A DNA stretch of 64,000 nucleotides, taken from contig JAULJL010000028.1 in NCBI GenBank assembly GCA_030761205.1, positions 20,573,001 through 20,637,000 on the forward strand, written 5' to 3'. This document shows, piece after piece, positions 36,241-47,919 of the stretch; position 1 is the stretch's first letter; each line of letters starts with the position of its first letter. A model generated the notes under the pieces. The model searched no databases. It was not told where the DNA came from and saw only the letters and a list, made by a program, of their open reading frames with translations. The position numbers and the translations under genes are program-made. This DNA is from Fremontodendron californicum. Lineage: Eukaryota; Streptophyta; Magnoliopsida; Malvales; Malvaceae.

Positions 36241-36783
36241 GTATTTAAACATTCCTTATATTATAATTAAAAGTATATTTTATCTCTGTACTATAAAAAT
36301 GAATCATTTAATTATTGTATGTTTGAAATTGATGCAAAAAGGTAAAATAGTAACGGTGTTAATGAAAAATCGTCTAAATGCTGACGTGGACATGTGAATC
36401 TAATAGAATAAATGACTTGAAAAATGATGATGTGTCAAATTTTATGGAATTTAAAAACTGACAGAATAGATGACTTGAAAAGAAAAAAGATAACATGTTT
36501 TTATGAGTAAATGAGGGATTTGGGATAAAAAATATATATATATTTTTTAAATTCCAACTGCGTAAAAAAATTTGACATGTCATCATTTTTTTTTCAAGTT
36601 ATTTTTTCTGTCAATTTCACATGTCTACGTCAGCATTTAGACGGTTTTTCATTAACACCATTACCAATTTTACTTATTTGTACCAATTTCAAACGTACAA
36701 AAATTAAATTACTCATTTATATAGTACAAAAATTAAAATACACTTTTTTACTATAATACAAAGACGATCTAAATACTTTAACA
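36238..36783. mobile_element. family C long-arm foldback element, copy 2
   Basis: The arms pair over TGACGTGGACATGTGAA/TTTCACATGTCTACGTCA and ATTACCAATTTTACTTATTT with its counterpart. The ends are more worn than in the 6078-6643 copy and no target duplication was read. Confidence 0.7.
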
Positions 36784-36892
36784 ATTTTCTTGCATTCATA
36801 TTTTGATCAATCTTCCTAATTTCATTGCTAATTAATTACAACAAACCACAAAATATAATCCCATCTTCCAAAATCAAGAAAGTCCTCTTTCT

Positions 36893-37188
36893 AGTATTTC
36901 TAGACCTGCTCACGGGCCGGGCAGCCCGCCCGGCCCGATAGGTCCGGCCAGTACTTGGCCGGGCCTGGACAGAAATATTTGTAGTCCGAGCCGATCCGAA
37001 TTACTGTTCACAGAATAAAATAATAATATTTTTTTAAATTTAATTATAAAAATATATTAAAAAATAAATTTTTATATTTTTTATATAGGATTTACTGTTC
37101 ATCCAGGCCCGCCCAGGGCCGAGCCGGGGTAGAGAAGTAAAAAAAATTACAGGCCACGGCCCGACCCATGAGCACCTCTAAGTATTTC
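36893..37188. mobile_element. family B MITE with perfect 8-bp target duplication, very GC-rich ends
   Basis: The element is 36901-37180. It runs from TAGACCTGCTCACGGGCCGG to CCCATGAGCACCTCTA. AGTATTTC flanks it at 36893-36900 and 37181-37188. Confidence 0.88.
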
Positions 37189-37199
37189 TTAAATCTAGT

Positions 37200-37365
37200 C
37201 ATTTGTGTATTCATGTTGTGTTGTATAAATTTTTACATACTAATAATTTATGTTATATAAATTTTGACATGTTCGTATAATCATATCATGTCCGTGTTTA
37301 TTTTTTGTGTCATATTTTAGTTATTTTTTTGTGTCGTGTTCAATATTATCAGGTCTAAATATTAA
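37200..37365. repeat. family J dispersed repeat
   Basis: TAATTTATGTTATATAAATT, CATATCATGTCCGTGTTTAT and TTGTGTCGTGTTCAATATTA are shared with 7862-7995 inverted. Confidence 0.45.
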
Positions 37366-37431
37366 AAAAAAAAACAATTATATTACTGCAGTTATTTATA
37401 TTTATTTTAGTATTATCAAATATTTTTAGAA

Positions 37432-37615
37432 GGATTTTGCTAACGAGTGTCTTTAGAGCATTTTTTAAAGTTAATTAATATATTATTTATAGTAATAGTA
37501 TTGTGTTAATTGTAAAAGGTAATAATTTTATTCATTATTTTCAATATATTAAATAAAAAATATTATCACATATAATAACTTTAAATAATGCCTTAAGATA
37601 TTTATTATCAAAATC
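37432..37615. mobile_element. family D MITE
   Basis: It runs from GGATTTTGCTAACGAGTGTC to TTATTATCAAAATCC. The interior AAGTTAATTAATATATTATT matches the copy at 21961-22140. Confidence 0.7.
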
Positions 37616-39110
37616 CTTTTAAAATTTAATACTTCATAGTTTGGGGGAGTTCTAGGATAAGCTCCTTTATGGTGAGCGTAAAATATGCTCCATTACATAT
37701 AAACATGATAAAATTATATATAAATATGACAAATTATATAAAATTATCATGTTCATGTGTAAATTTTATTTTACATATAAATATGACAAATTACATATAA
37801 ACATGATAAATTACATATTAACATGATATATTTATCATGTTTATATATAATTTTTTAAATAGTATAATTTTTTAACATAATAATTTTATTTTTACATATA
37901 AATATAACAAAAATATATATAAATATAATAAATTATATATAAATATAATAAATTATATATAAAATGAAACTTACCAAAAACTCACGTTAAGAAATTTTCT
38001 TTATAATTTTTTCATACTTTATGGCCATGTAATTTTCAAATTTACTCTCCTCGAGCACTGTGCCTTGTCCTTTCCATGGTCCTTTCTTTTTCTTTTTCTG
38101 TCCATTTTCTTTAAATTTATTTATATTTAATTTACTTTTTGATTGTTTATTAAAGCTATGATTTTTTTATTTTTTTTATTTTTAATTTTGAAATAACAGA
38201 AAGTTTAATTTGTCTGTGTCACATGCAAACAGGTTCTTTTTAGATTTCTACCAAATCCCATTATTAATAGACATTAATTAATCACCGACCATGACGATTG
38301 TCTCTACACGTCACCTAAATTTATGTTACCCACTTTGTTAAGATTTTTTTTTGTTATATATATTTTTCGGTTCATTATTTTAAAATTTTAATTAATGTTT
38401 ATAAACATTTGTTATTATTATTATTTAAAACTTTATTGTATTTAATAAGTTATTTTTACTGAATTTTAAAAAAAATTAATTAATTATATATAATTTTAAA
38501 TATCATCTTAATCAATATGATTAACATTTTTCTTTTTTTACTTTAACAATTATTGAATAATTCTGCACATGCGAATGTTAATGATGAATGTATTAAAAAT
38601 AATGAATAAAAAAAATAATGAATTGGATCCTCACCCGTTTTGATACACTCGCATTGTAATTTTTTAATTTTGCAAACGAGTTAAAAAAACTATTACATGT
38701 TTCACTTTTTTTAATTAATTTTTTTTTAAAATATATTCTAAAGGTATCTATTACTCTGTTAATTTTACTTATAAAATCTAAAAAATTTACTAATAATGTG
38801 TGAGATAATTTCTTATATAAATTTATATATTGTCAGTGAATCACATGATGTCACTTTATTAAAAATAAAGTTATATGTATTTATTTTTAAAAGCTTTTAA
38901 TGAATTAAAATCATATGATTAACTGACAATATATAAATTTATACACTACCAATACATCAAATATAAACTCATTTCTTATTTGCTAATAGCTAGTAAATTC
39001 ACGTTGTTTTCCTTATAAAAAAAAAGTATAAAAAAATTCACCTTCATGCACCTTAACTCTTTTAATCTTTGAGTAAAAACTAAAAATCCATTTAAAATCC
39101 TACTTCTATG
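37616..39110. other. intergenic, AT-rich, no gene
   Basis: 37720-37980 holds repeated ACATATAAACATGATAAA-type units. The remainder shows nothing recognisable. Confidence 0.45.
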
Positions 39111-39573
39111 TAAGGTGTTGTTTGACAAATTGAAAAATTAAGTTTTAAAAAGTAAGTATTGAATTTATAAGTACTGCATTTATATATAAAAGTTGTTTGA
39201 TATATTATTGAAAATTAAGTACGAAATATAATTATATTGTTTAATAACTGTAAATCTTAAAATTTAAAAGTTATTCACTTCACCGTTTTAATTTTATTAA
39301 CATAATATTTTATATTATATTTTTGAATGGTTCTGTATGAAATTTAAAAGAAATAATTTAAATATCTCCTAACAAAAAAGAGATAATTTAGTTTAAGTAT
39401 CATTTTTTAAAAAAATAAAATTGACTTAACATATGTTGCATTAAGTGATAAGTAACTTTTTACCTACTTATCTTATTCAATATTTTTTTATTAAAAAAAA
39501 TTTAAGTAAAATTTAATTTCGATTATCAAACTGAAATGTTGAAATTTTTTAATATTTTATCAAGCACACCTTA
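39111..39573. mobile_element. MITE with TAAGGTG/CACCTTA ends
   Basis: The inverted ends are TAAGGTGTTGTTTGACAAAT and ATTTTATCAAGCACACCTTA. Subterminal AAAATTAAGTACGAAAT and TTAATTTCGATTATCAAACT add to the foldback pattern. No clear target duplication. Confidence 0.6.
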
Positions 39574-40774
39574 AGTGTGAGAGAATGGTTGAAATTTTGA
39601 AGAAATCTTATAATCACTATGTGGCTATCAATCTATCACTTTTAGGGACCTTGATTGATCAAATCTTGCGCATTTCTCTCTATTTAAATGAGTTGGGATT
39701 GGGCTCAACCTTTCGAATTAATCATTTTTTTTTTTTAAATTCAATCAGCTGATATTTAATTTCTTATGCTATCTTAGAAATATGATCATCCTCAAACATT
39801 TTTTTTTTGCATTTCTTTAAATATAAAGAATTTAATATCTATTAGAATTTGACATATTCATTATGCGAGTAAAAGAATAATTTTTTTAAAAATTATAAGT
39901 AAAAAATTGGATTTTTTTTTTTGAAAAATAGGTAGTTTTTGAAAGAATAAATAGGTATATTTTTAAAAAAATACATATATATAATTTTAAAAAGCATAAA
40001 TATCTATATTTTATTTTCAATATTATGATTATATTTAGTTTTATATTTTTTCTAATTAAGTTAATATCACTTGATTCGTAATATCAAATTAAATAAAACA
40101 CTTTATAAATAGTATAGATAACACACTTTTTTTTTTGAATAATAAAGATAACACACTTTAAGTTTAACTATAAATAGGCACTAACTATGTGGGTGGAAGA
40201 AAAAAAATGTTTTAAAAGAGAAAAATAAATTATATATGGATAGTTTTTAAAAAGAAGTGGATAATATTATATACAAAATTTAAAAGACATTAATTTTTAT
40301 TTTATTATTTAATATTATAAATTTATTTAATTTTTTTGATAAATTCATCAATTAAATTTGTATCACTTAACTCTTTTACACTAAATTCACTCAATCCTTT
40401 ATAATTAATTATAATATGATCATTCATTATGTGAGTGTTTTAAAAATAATAAAAAATGTATTAAAAGATAAAGAAAGTTATGTTAAAAAATTGTGATAGT
40501 ATTTGAAGAAATGATCATTTTTATTTAAAGTATCTTTTTAAAAAAATTGAATATCATATATACCTTAAATTCATATATATTATTTTTATCTATTCTTGAT
40601 TAAGTTAATGTCAAGACTCGAGACACCAATTTAATAGAAATTTGATATAAAATTAGAAATATTAAAATTTTATATACTCATTATCAGTGAAAAAAAATTT
40701 GAAAAAAAATAATATATTTTTTTAAAAAATGTGAAAAAGAGAATAATAGGTATTTTTTTGAAGTTAAAATTATC
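39574..40774. other. intergenic, AT-rich, no gene
   Basis: No coding region or recognisable repeat family. Loosely repeated TAGGTATATTTTTAAAAAA-like stretches. Confidence 0.45.
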
Positions 40775-41105
40775 ATTCATTAAATATTCAAATTTATTAA
40801 ATTAATTTTAAAAAAATAAAAATATAAAATTAAATATGTAAATGAATATTGAATTTGGATATCCGAATTTATTTTACTTTTATGAATAACAGATTCGAAT
40901 ATCAGTTATCCGTAAAAATAAAACGAATTCGGATAACGAATTCAAATATCTGACACTATCCGAATCAAAACCAAATCGAATTCGGTTAATAAATATTCAA
41001 GAATTTATATCCGAATTCAATATAAATAGTAAATTTAAATATGAATCAACAAATTATTCTAATGTATAAAAATAAAAAATATTAAACATCTAATTTTTTA
41101 ATATT
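40775..41105. repeat. family L dispersed repeat, copy 2
   Basis: AATTCGGATAACGAATTCAA, CTGACACTATCCGAATC and related blocks match 35491-35938. Confidence 0.5.
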
Positions 41106-41449
41106 ATTGTCATCCAGTGAAAAAAGTAAACGGAGCGAGAAAGTGGAGACAGACAATACAAAGCCTCTCTCTAACACTTATTTTTTTTCTCTCCCATAGG
41201 CTATAGGCCATAGCCATAGCCACAGTTTCCCCTACAACAAACAACACCCAAACCTTTTCTTCCAAAAATAAAAAAGAAAATAAAAAGCGGCGCTCTCAGA
41301 CAACTCCCTGCCTCAATCACAATCCCCATTATCTTTCTTTTTCGCTCTCTGCCATTATTCCCTTCCACCCCCAACCGCTTCACTGTTTTTAGTGAATTCC
41401 ACGCACTGAGTTATTTTGTTTTGTAGTGTTTTGAGATACGAAAGACAAT
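41106..41449. other. promoter- or leader-like tract without a gene
   Basis: CT-rich, moderately GC-rich sequence that differs from its AT-rich surroundings (CCTCTCTCTAAC, CGCTCTCTGCC). No exon can be supported on either strand. It may be regulatory or a remnant of a lost gene. Confidence 0.3.
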
Positions 41450-41870
41450 AGATAGTATAGATTCGGATATTTATAATTATTTGATTCATTTTTTATAGAT
41501 TTAGATATTATGAATTCGGATATTATAATTATTATTAGAAACGGATTCAGAGTGATGCGGATATTAAACCTCAGATATTCATTATCTGAATCTGCATTAC
41601 TTATGCGGATAACGAATTAGGATATCCAAATTCGCTTATTTTTGCAAATTTGAATATCCGAATACATTATCCGTTTATTTAAATTTAAAATTGAAATTAA
41701 TTTTTATTTATTTATTTTACTTATTGAATTCAGATATTTAACGGATTCGAATATCTGACAAATAATATTATTTAATTCGAATTCAAATAGTAAAATTTAA
41801 ATTTAATACGGATAATAAATTAAAATATTTTTGCAAATTCGGATATTAAAAAAAAAAAAATTGACCAGCT
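41450..41870. repeat. family L dispersed repeat, copy 3
   Basis: ATTCGGATATTATAATTATT, GCGGATAACGAATTAGGATA and AACGGATTCGAATATCTGAC match the other two copies. Confidence 0.5.
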
Positions 41871-42300
41871 GTCATTCCTATTTTGAAATCTTGATGGTGT
41901 AAGACACGCGTTAAATCAGAAAGTGGAGTGAAAAGTAAAGACCTGGTGATAATGTATTACAGCGCAGATCTAGTTAAAATGTAGACTAGGGGGCGTAGGT
42001 ATAGGGTCATAGGGTGCACATGCCGAGGTTAATTTTTGGTTTTTTATTTTTTTCCAATAAGTTTCATCTGTGGTTCGGTTTTTATTTTTATTTTTTTGGT
42101 TTAATTAAATGAAATGAAATATAAGGTGATTGGGTTGGGTTTTGCCTCGAGCCCTGCGCACATGACCACCGGTTCATAAAACTCGCGAGATCTCTCTTTC
42201 TGTCTTCCTCTTTACCGTACTCTTTTTTCTCTTTTGCGTCCTTTCTCTCAATCTCACTTGCCACCCCTTTCCACGCGCTTTTTGCTTTTTATCTTAACAT
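41871..42300. other. promoter-like unique tract without a gene
   Basis: It contains GC-richer unique sequence with a CT-rich end at about 42190-42285 (CTCTTTCTGTCTTCCTCTTT), as in plant 5' leaders. What follows is AT-rich repeats, then MULE2, so no coding exon is attached. Confidence 0.3.
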
Positions 42301-42964
42301 ATTATAAATTAAATTTAATAATTTTAAGTACGATATAAATATTCATATTTAAAATTTGACATATTTAATAGTATATTTATGTTTATTTAATTAATACGAA
42401 AAAATAAAAAATATGACACGTATATTATTCGATGAATCCATAAATTAGATTAATAAATTGACACATACCTCTTATTATTTAATAAAAAAATAAGATATGT
42501 AATAATTTATTATTATTAGTTCTTTTTATGTAAAATTAAATCATGCAACTATTACTACTGTATAAGTGTTAGTTTATTAATTTATTGATTTTTAAAATTT
42601 CATAATAGTAATTTCAAAAATATAAAATAAAATAATATAAAAAGAAAAGATAAAATAGTAAAACAATGTATTACTTTTTCATTAATTTTTTTATTTATAA
42701 TTTTGGATGAACAAATGATATTTTAACTGTTATAAACTTATAATTCCATGTTATAATAATGAGTTAGGATTTATGGTTGTTTATTTACTATTTATGATAA
42801 CTTATTTTGTAATCAAAATTAAATGAGTAATATTATTTGGTTTTATAGATAAAGAACACATTTCACTACTTTTAAATCGCTTGAAAATAATTATAAAAAG
42901 TGGTGTAAAATAATGAATAAATAATAAATTTAGTGAATATAATTTTTTTTTGAGTGATCTATTG
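42301..42964. other. intergenic, AT-rich, family J piece
   Basis: 42310-42425 weakly resembles family J. No gene. Confidence 0.4.
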
Positions 42965-43064
42965 CTAGATTTGGGGCAAATTTATCAAGATATTGATTTT
43001 TTTTTTAATTATCAAATTACCTATATTTTTTAATTATTTATCAAAATGTGTTGTTTTTTTATCC

Positions 43065-43170
43065 ATTAGGAAGTCGCCATATGATATGACGACTTCCTAA
43101 CTTCAATTTTTTTTTTTTTTAAAGGTGTTGGAAAGTTGCCATATGATATGGCGACTTCCTAACACCTTTT
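43065..43170. repeat. MULE2 left hairpin cassettes
   Basis: There are two hairpins. TTAGGAAGTCGCCATATG pairs with CATATGACGACTTCCTAA with one mismatch, and AGGTGTTGGAAAGTTGCC pairs with GGCGACTTCCTAACACCT. The centre is ATATGATAT, not the GGGGG centre of MULE1. Confidence 0.85.
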
Positions 43171-43430
43171 TTTTTTAATTATCTAATTTAATATTTAATT
43201 ACTTAATTATTTAATTTATTTATTTAATTTAATTTAATTTTAAAAAATATATATTTTAAATTATTTTAAAAGCCTAAATAATTTATTTTTTATAATATTA
43301 TTATTTGTATATAATTAATTATTTATTTATATAATGATAAGTAAGAATAAATCAGCATATAACATGGAATGTGAAATTTGTAAATATTACGAAATATGTA
43401 AATATTATAGGTGCAGAACATGTAATTGGT

Positions 43431-44567
43431 TCATTGTTGATGCGAACTCTCCCCCGATGTGCTTGAAACGGAAATCTCCGGATTTGCTTGGACCAATGAC
43501 AGAATGCATGAACATATCATGTTAGAATCTAATTTGCAATGATCTTGTGAAATTCTTCCCGATGTGCAAGTATGAGGCCCTTTATATTTTATAATCTCCC
43601 ATACTTGTTTATTCTTCATGAATGTTGCACTTATTCTCTAATTGCACCCTTTCCCATACATTGGACACTTGCCATGATATTTGGTTGGCTCGGATTCAAT
43701 AACTCTGTAATCACAGAGTTTTTGATGTTGTAGTGTTTAATAGCTGAAAGCACAGCTTCTTTCGTTGGAAATTGTAACCCAACATAGAAATCAATTGTAG
43801 ATGGATTCCAACTCAGAGGTGCAGCAAATGTATGACCATATTCAGGAAATTCTGGCACTTGCATTGTATCCAGATCCAGGGTGCGCATATGAGATGCAGG
43901 CTCATAAGGGAGAATAATTCCATAAGTGTTGATATCAGGGCCAACGTCTAGTCATAATCAGTGCTCTCATCACTGTCATTTGCGAATTCAGCATACTCTT
44001 CTTCTTGCTCACTAAAGTCACCAATATATTCACCATGGGCTCCACATGACTGAACAGGATCATCAACAGCTGGCACATCATCTGCCACATCATCCAGGGC
44101 AGTAGGAATTGTTGGTGAGACAAATGAATTATGAAACATTATAACTTTAGATGACACTTCTTTTGGGAAACGTTGTATGAAGTGGGAACATAATACAACG
44201 GCTGAGAATCATCATCTTATGGAAGCCCACAATCCTCAATGTCAGCATATAACTCAAGTACACCAACATTTTCAAATGTCTCGTGAGCATGAAACATTTC
44301 TCTCACATCATCATCATGTTATAGTGGATAAGTCCTATATCGGACACATCCTTCACCAATAGAAAGAGGAAGCCTATACTTAATCTCTGAAATTCTTTTT
44401 GTATTTCCAGCTTTGATTTTTGTATGAATTATCACCTTCAGTTCCTCTAATGTGACGTCTTCACCAACACGAAAGCTTTTAGGACGTTCACAGTCAAAGG
44501 TAGCACCTTCATCAGTATTATGAATTTGGCCATTATAGTAGACCAACGCGACCACTATGTTGCTCAT
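43431..44567 (-). pseudogene. MULE2 transposase remnant lacking the DDE core
   Basis: The N-terminal PB1-like region (from the ATG at 44567, M-S-N-I-V-V-A-L-V-Y-Y-N-G) and much of the MuDR DNA-binding region remain. At about 43462 the sequence jumps from the last codons of the gene (which match 28357-28393 of MULE1) straight to the part matching about 29945. The DDE core, SWIM finger and zinc knuckle are gone, about 1.5 kb. Further indels break the frame at about 43625, 43720, 43950 and 44160-44320. It retains 17 bases in the linker that MULE1 lacks. Confidence 0.85.
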
Positions 44568-44767
44568 GTTGTGTAGTAATGAAAGTGAGAAGGATGAGAA
44601 GGAAGGTATTATCATTCAGTAAAAGAAACAATAAATAGAGAAAGATGAGAATGACAAGGTATTATCACTAACACCAGAAAATAACAACTAAGATTGAGAA
44701 TGAGGAAGAAATATCATATGATATAATGGTTTATTGTGTAAAATATGGTGAAAAAAAAAATTGAATA

Positions 44768-45300
44768 TGATTCCCCTTTTTCAGCTGATAAGTCTCATCC
44801 TTTGAAACTGTTGAATCTGATTTCCATATTTCTGCTGACAAGTCACATCCTTTGAAACTGTTGAATCTGATTCTCATTTTTCTGCTGACAAGTCCCATCC
44901 TTTGAAACTGTTGAATATGATTTCCATTTTTCTACTGATAAATAAAATTATGGTGAAAAATTGTTGATTCTGATTCCCATTTTTTCCCTCATAAATCCCA
45001 TCATGGTGAAAATTGTTGAATCATATATTTTTCAGCTGATAAGTCTCATCCATTAAAACTGTTGAATCTGATTCTCATTTTTATGCTGGTAAATCCAATC
45101 ATGGTAAAAAACTGTTGATTCTGATTCGGATTTTTTTACTCATAAATCTCATCATGGTGAAAAACTGTTGATTCTGATTCCCATTTTTTCAGCTGATAAA
45201 TCCCATCCTTTGAAACTGTTGATTCTGATTCCCATTTTTCTACTGACAAGTCCCATCCTTTGAAAGTGTTGAATCTGATTCTCATTTTTCTTCAAACACT
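44768..45300. repeat. 50-bp tandem array, about 10 units, inside MULE2
   Basis: The unit is GATTCYCATTTTTCTGCTGA followed by CAAGTCCCATCCTTTGAAAC and TGTTGAATCT. Units are 43-54 bp and partly degenerate (CATCATGGTGAAAAA variant in some). It sits where MULE1 has its 97-bp array. Confidence 0.9.
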
Positions 45301-45507
45301 TAATTGACTGAAAAACTGATTAATGACTCAGCAAAAATCTACTGATATATACCATCCTTGAAACTGATTCTGATTCAGATTTTTTTAGGCTTATAAAAAA
45401 TAAAATTAATAACATTTTTATAAAATTAATTAAAAATTTTATCAATTAATAAAAAAATTTATAAGCTTAAAAATTTAATATAATTATAAAACAATTTACA
45501 AATAAAA

Positions 45508-45680
45508 AAATGAACAAGGGAAGTCGCCATATGATATGGCGACTTCCCTTGTTCAAATTGCAAATGAAGCACAGAAGTCGCCATATGATATGGCGACTTA
45601 TGTGCTTCATTTGTAAAAAAATACAATTGCATTTTACAGTTGAAAAGTTGCCATATCCTATGACAACTTTCCAACGGATA
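45508..45680. repeat. MULE2 right hairpin cassettes
   Basis: There are three hairpins. GAACAAGGGAAGTCGCCATA pairs with TATGGCGACTTCCCTTGTTC, AATGAAGCACAGAAGTCGCC with GGCGACTTATGTGCTTCATT, and GTTGAAAAGTTGCCATA with TATGACAACTTTCCAAC. Each has the common core and a private outer stem. Confidence 0.85.
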
Positions 45681-45778
45681 AAAAATTAGCGCATTTTGAT
45701 GAATAATTTGAGAAGTTCGGTATTTTGATAAATAATTTTTTTATCAGTATTGAAATTAAAAAAAAACCCTAGATTTGG

Positions 45779-46120
45779 TGACTACAAAGTTTTTCAAATT
45801 AAATAAATCAAATGTTTTATTAAATTAATTAATGAAAAAGTTAGGCGCGTGCGAATCGAGAGCGTTTGGTGATAGTAAGAATATGGGTATTAGTATTGGA
45901 TTTTGGAGCAAAACTGCAAAAAGAGAAGCCTATAAAATTTGTCAGTGATAGTAGGGGTCAAGTATGACATGTGTCAGTTTTGTATTGGTCCATGGAGCAG
46001 AGGTCAGTCACGGACGGTCCTTCCAGATTTGGGATACTTTTTGTTTTCTTAAGAAGAAAAAGGGTACACAATTCCAAAGAAAATGGAAAATTACAAAAGA
46101 GAAGCCTATTAGGATTTTTT
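45779..46120. other. intergenic, no gene
   Basis: Unique sequence of somewhat higher GC content (GGCGCGTGCGAATCGAGAG). No exon recognised. Confidence 0.4.
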
Positions 46121-46125
46121 ATTAA

Positions 46126-46738
46126 GAGGTAATTATAATTTTAATCCTAAAACTTTTTTTTTATTTCAGTCTTAAATATTTTAAAAATAAATATTCAATC
46201 TTAATATGTTAAAAATTAATATTTTAATTATTATTCAAATAAAAACATTAACAGAAAACTTAACTGGCACATGTGAATGTCATTTTAATAAATTTATAAA
46301 ATATTAAAAAATTATTTAAAAAAACAATATTTTTATAAAAATTAAAAAATTATTATTTCATTTTTTTAGTCTTTTATTCTATCATTAAACTAACAAATTC
46401 TCTCTCTTTTTTATTAAATCAACTACTTTTAATGAAATGAAATAGAGTTTTTTTTTTTTTTTATCTTTTATTTGGAACTATTCTTTTTCTCTTTTAAAAA
46501 ATAATTTTTCTAATATTTTACAAATTAATGAAATTCTACGTAAATTTCACATGTGATTCATTATATGCCACATAAATTTTTTATATAAATTTTCAATTAA
46601 CATGTCCGTTCGAAGAACGACTAAAAGACTATCTTTTAATACATTAATAACTTTTAAACTAAATATTTATAACTAAAAATTTTAAAATTTATATAAAAAA
46701 ATGTTTATATTTTAAAACTAAAATTATAATTACCTCTT
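46126..46738. repeat. long foldback element
   Basis: The ends are AGAGGTAATTATAATTTTA and TAAAATTATAATTACCTCT. Inner pairs include GCACATGTGAATGTCATT and AAATTTCACATGTGATTC. About 610 bp, no coding capacity. Confidence 0.65.
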
Positions 46739-46974
46739 TTTATTAATTAGTAAAACCTGCAAAAGAAATGTTAAGTTAAAAAATTATAAATTGCTTAGTG
46801 AATAACGGGTCTTAAAAAAAGAGAAAGGAAGCCTTTGTCTTCAAATTTAGTCTTGAAAAAAAAATTAACCTTTTTTTTTTCCCACCGCTGCTACCTTTTA
46901 GAAGGAGAAAATTCTTGAATAATTATAAATTGTCACATTTCATTGATTTTTTTTTTTAATTAAAGTGTCCAGAC

Positions 46975-47511
46975 AGTTCTCGTAACATAATTAAAAATAT
47001 ATTTTGATTTTTATATTATATAAGTGAGTAATTTAATTATTTTATATTTGAATTTGATGAAAAAAAATAAAATTAATAACGGTGTTAATAAGAAACAGTC
47101 TAAATACTTACGTGTACATGTGAAAGTGACAGAAAAGATGACTTGAAAAAAAATGATAACGTGTCAAATTTTTTTATTAAAGTGAAATTTAGAAAAACAT
47201 AAAAAAAATTTATCTCAAATTTTTCCTTTATCGGTAAAAACATTTATTTTTTTTTAAATCATCTATTCTGTCAGTTTTTAAATTTTACTTTAGCAAAAAA
47301 ATTGACACATCATCATATTTTTTCAAGTCATATGTTTTATCAGTTTCACATGTCCACGTCAGTATTTAAATGATTTTCCATTAACATCGTTATCAATTTT
47401 ATTTTTTTACACCAATTTCAAACGCACAAAAATTAAATTATTCACTTTTATAATACAATAATTAAAATATACTTTTAATTATAATACAAAAATTACCAAA
47501 CTACTTTAACC
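46975..47511. mobile_element. family C long-arm foldback element, copy 3
   Basis: Arms such as AAGTGAGTAATTTAATTATT and AATTAAATTATTCACTTTTA pair. GTGAAAGTGACAGAAAAGAT pairs with ATGTTTTATCAGTTTCAC, with mismatches. The outermost left end is altered. Confidence 0.7.
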
Positions 47512-47919
47512 ATTTTTCTATCACATTCTCCTTAATCCTCTCTGTCCCATTATTATTAATTAATTTTTGGACTTTCCCCAATATTTTAAAAAAATATATA
47601 TCATCTCTTTTTTTGTCTTCTAAATAAATGGAGCAAATGGATTTTTGACACGTGTTACAAAACTTTGTAGGAAGTTATTGAGAGATATCTGAGTTTATGG
47701 AACTTCCAGTTTTTCTGTTAGTAATAATAGGAAAAGCTTAAGAAAGGTATAGTCACTTTCCATAGGGCTCTCTGCCTCTCTATAGGGCCACATTAACCTA
47801 CGGGCTACACAAATTTGTTTTGGGCTTAAATTCAAGCTCATCAAAAGTCCTATTTTTTCATTTTTTTTCCTTTTTAATAGTGTATTACTTTTTTTTTTTG
47901 TCACAGCTCAACTATATTT
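47512..47919. other. intergenic, no gene
   Basis: No exon or repeat recognised. Confidence 0.4.

Larger units (their letters stand above)
42965..45778 (-). mobile_element. MULE2: internally deleted relative of MULE1
   Basis: The element is 42975-45768, flanked by CTAGATTTGG at 42965-42974 and 45769-45778 (perfect 10-bp duplication). It starts GG and ends CC like MULE1. The right end, read inward, shares TATCAAAATACCG with the MULE1 end. Hairpins based on AAGTCGCCATATGATATGGC lie at both ends. Inside are a truncated transposase pseudogene (43431-44567) and a 50-bp tandem array (44768-45300). It is non-autonomous. Confidence 0.88.

Noticed and set aside
41201..41383. 60-codon minus-strand frame in the CT-rich tract
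   Set aside because: No homology pattern and no exon borders; kept only as a promoter-like tract.
27500..45700. CRISPR-like array, because of repeated palindromes with GGCGATTTCCC
   Set aside because: Repeats are inverted, irregularly spaced, lie in terminal repeats of transposons and the genome is a plant nuclear one.
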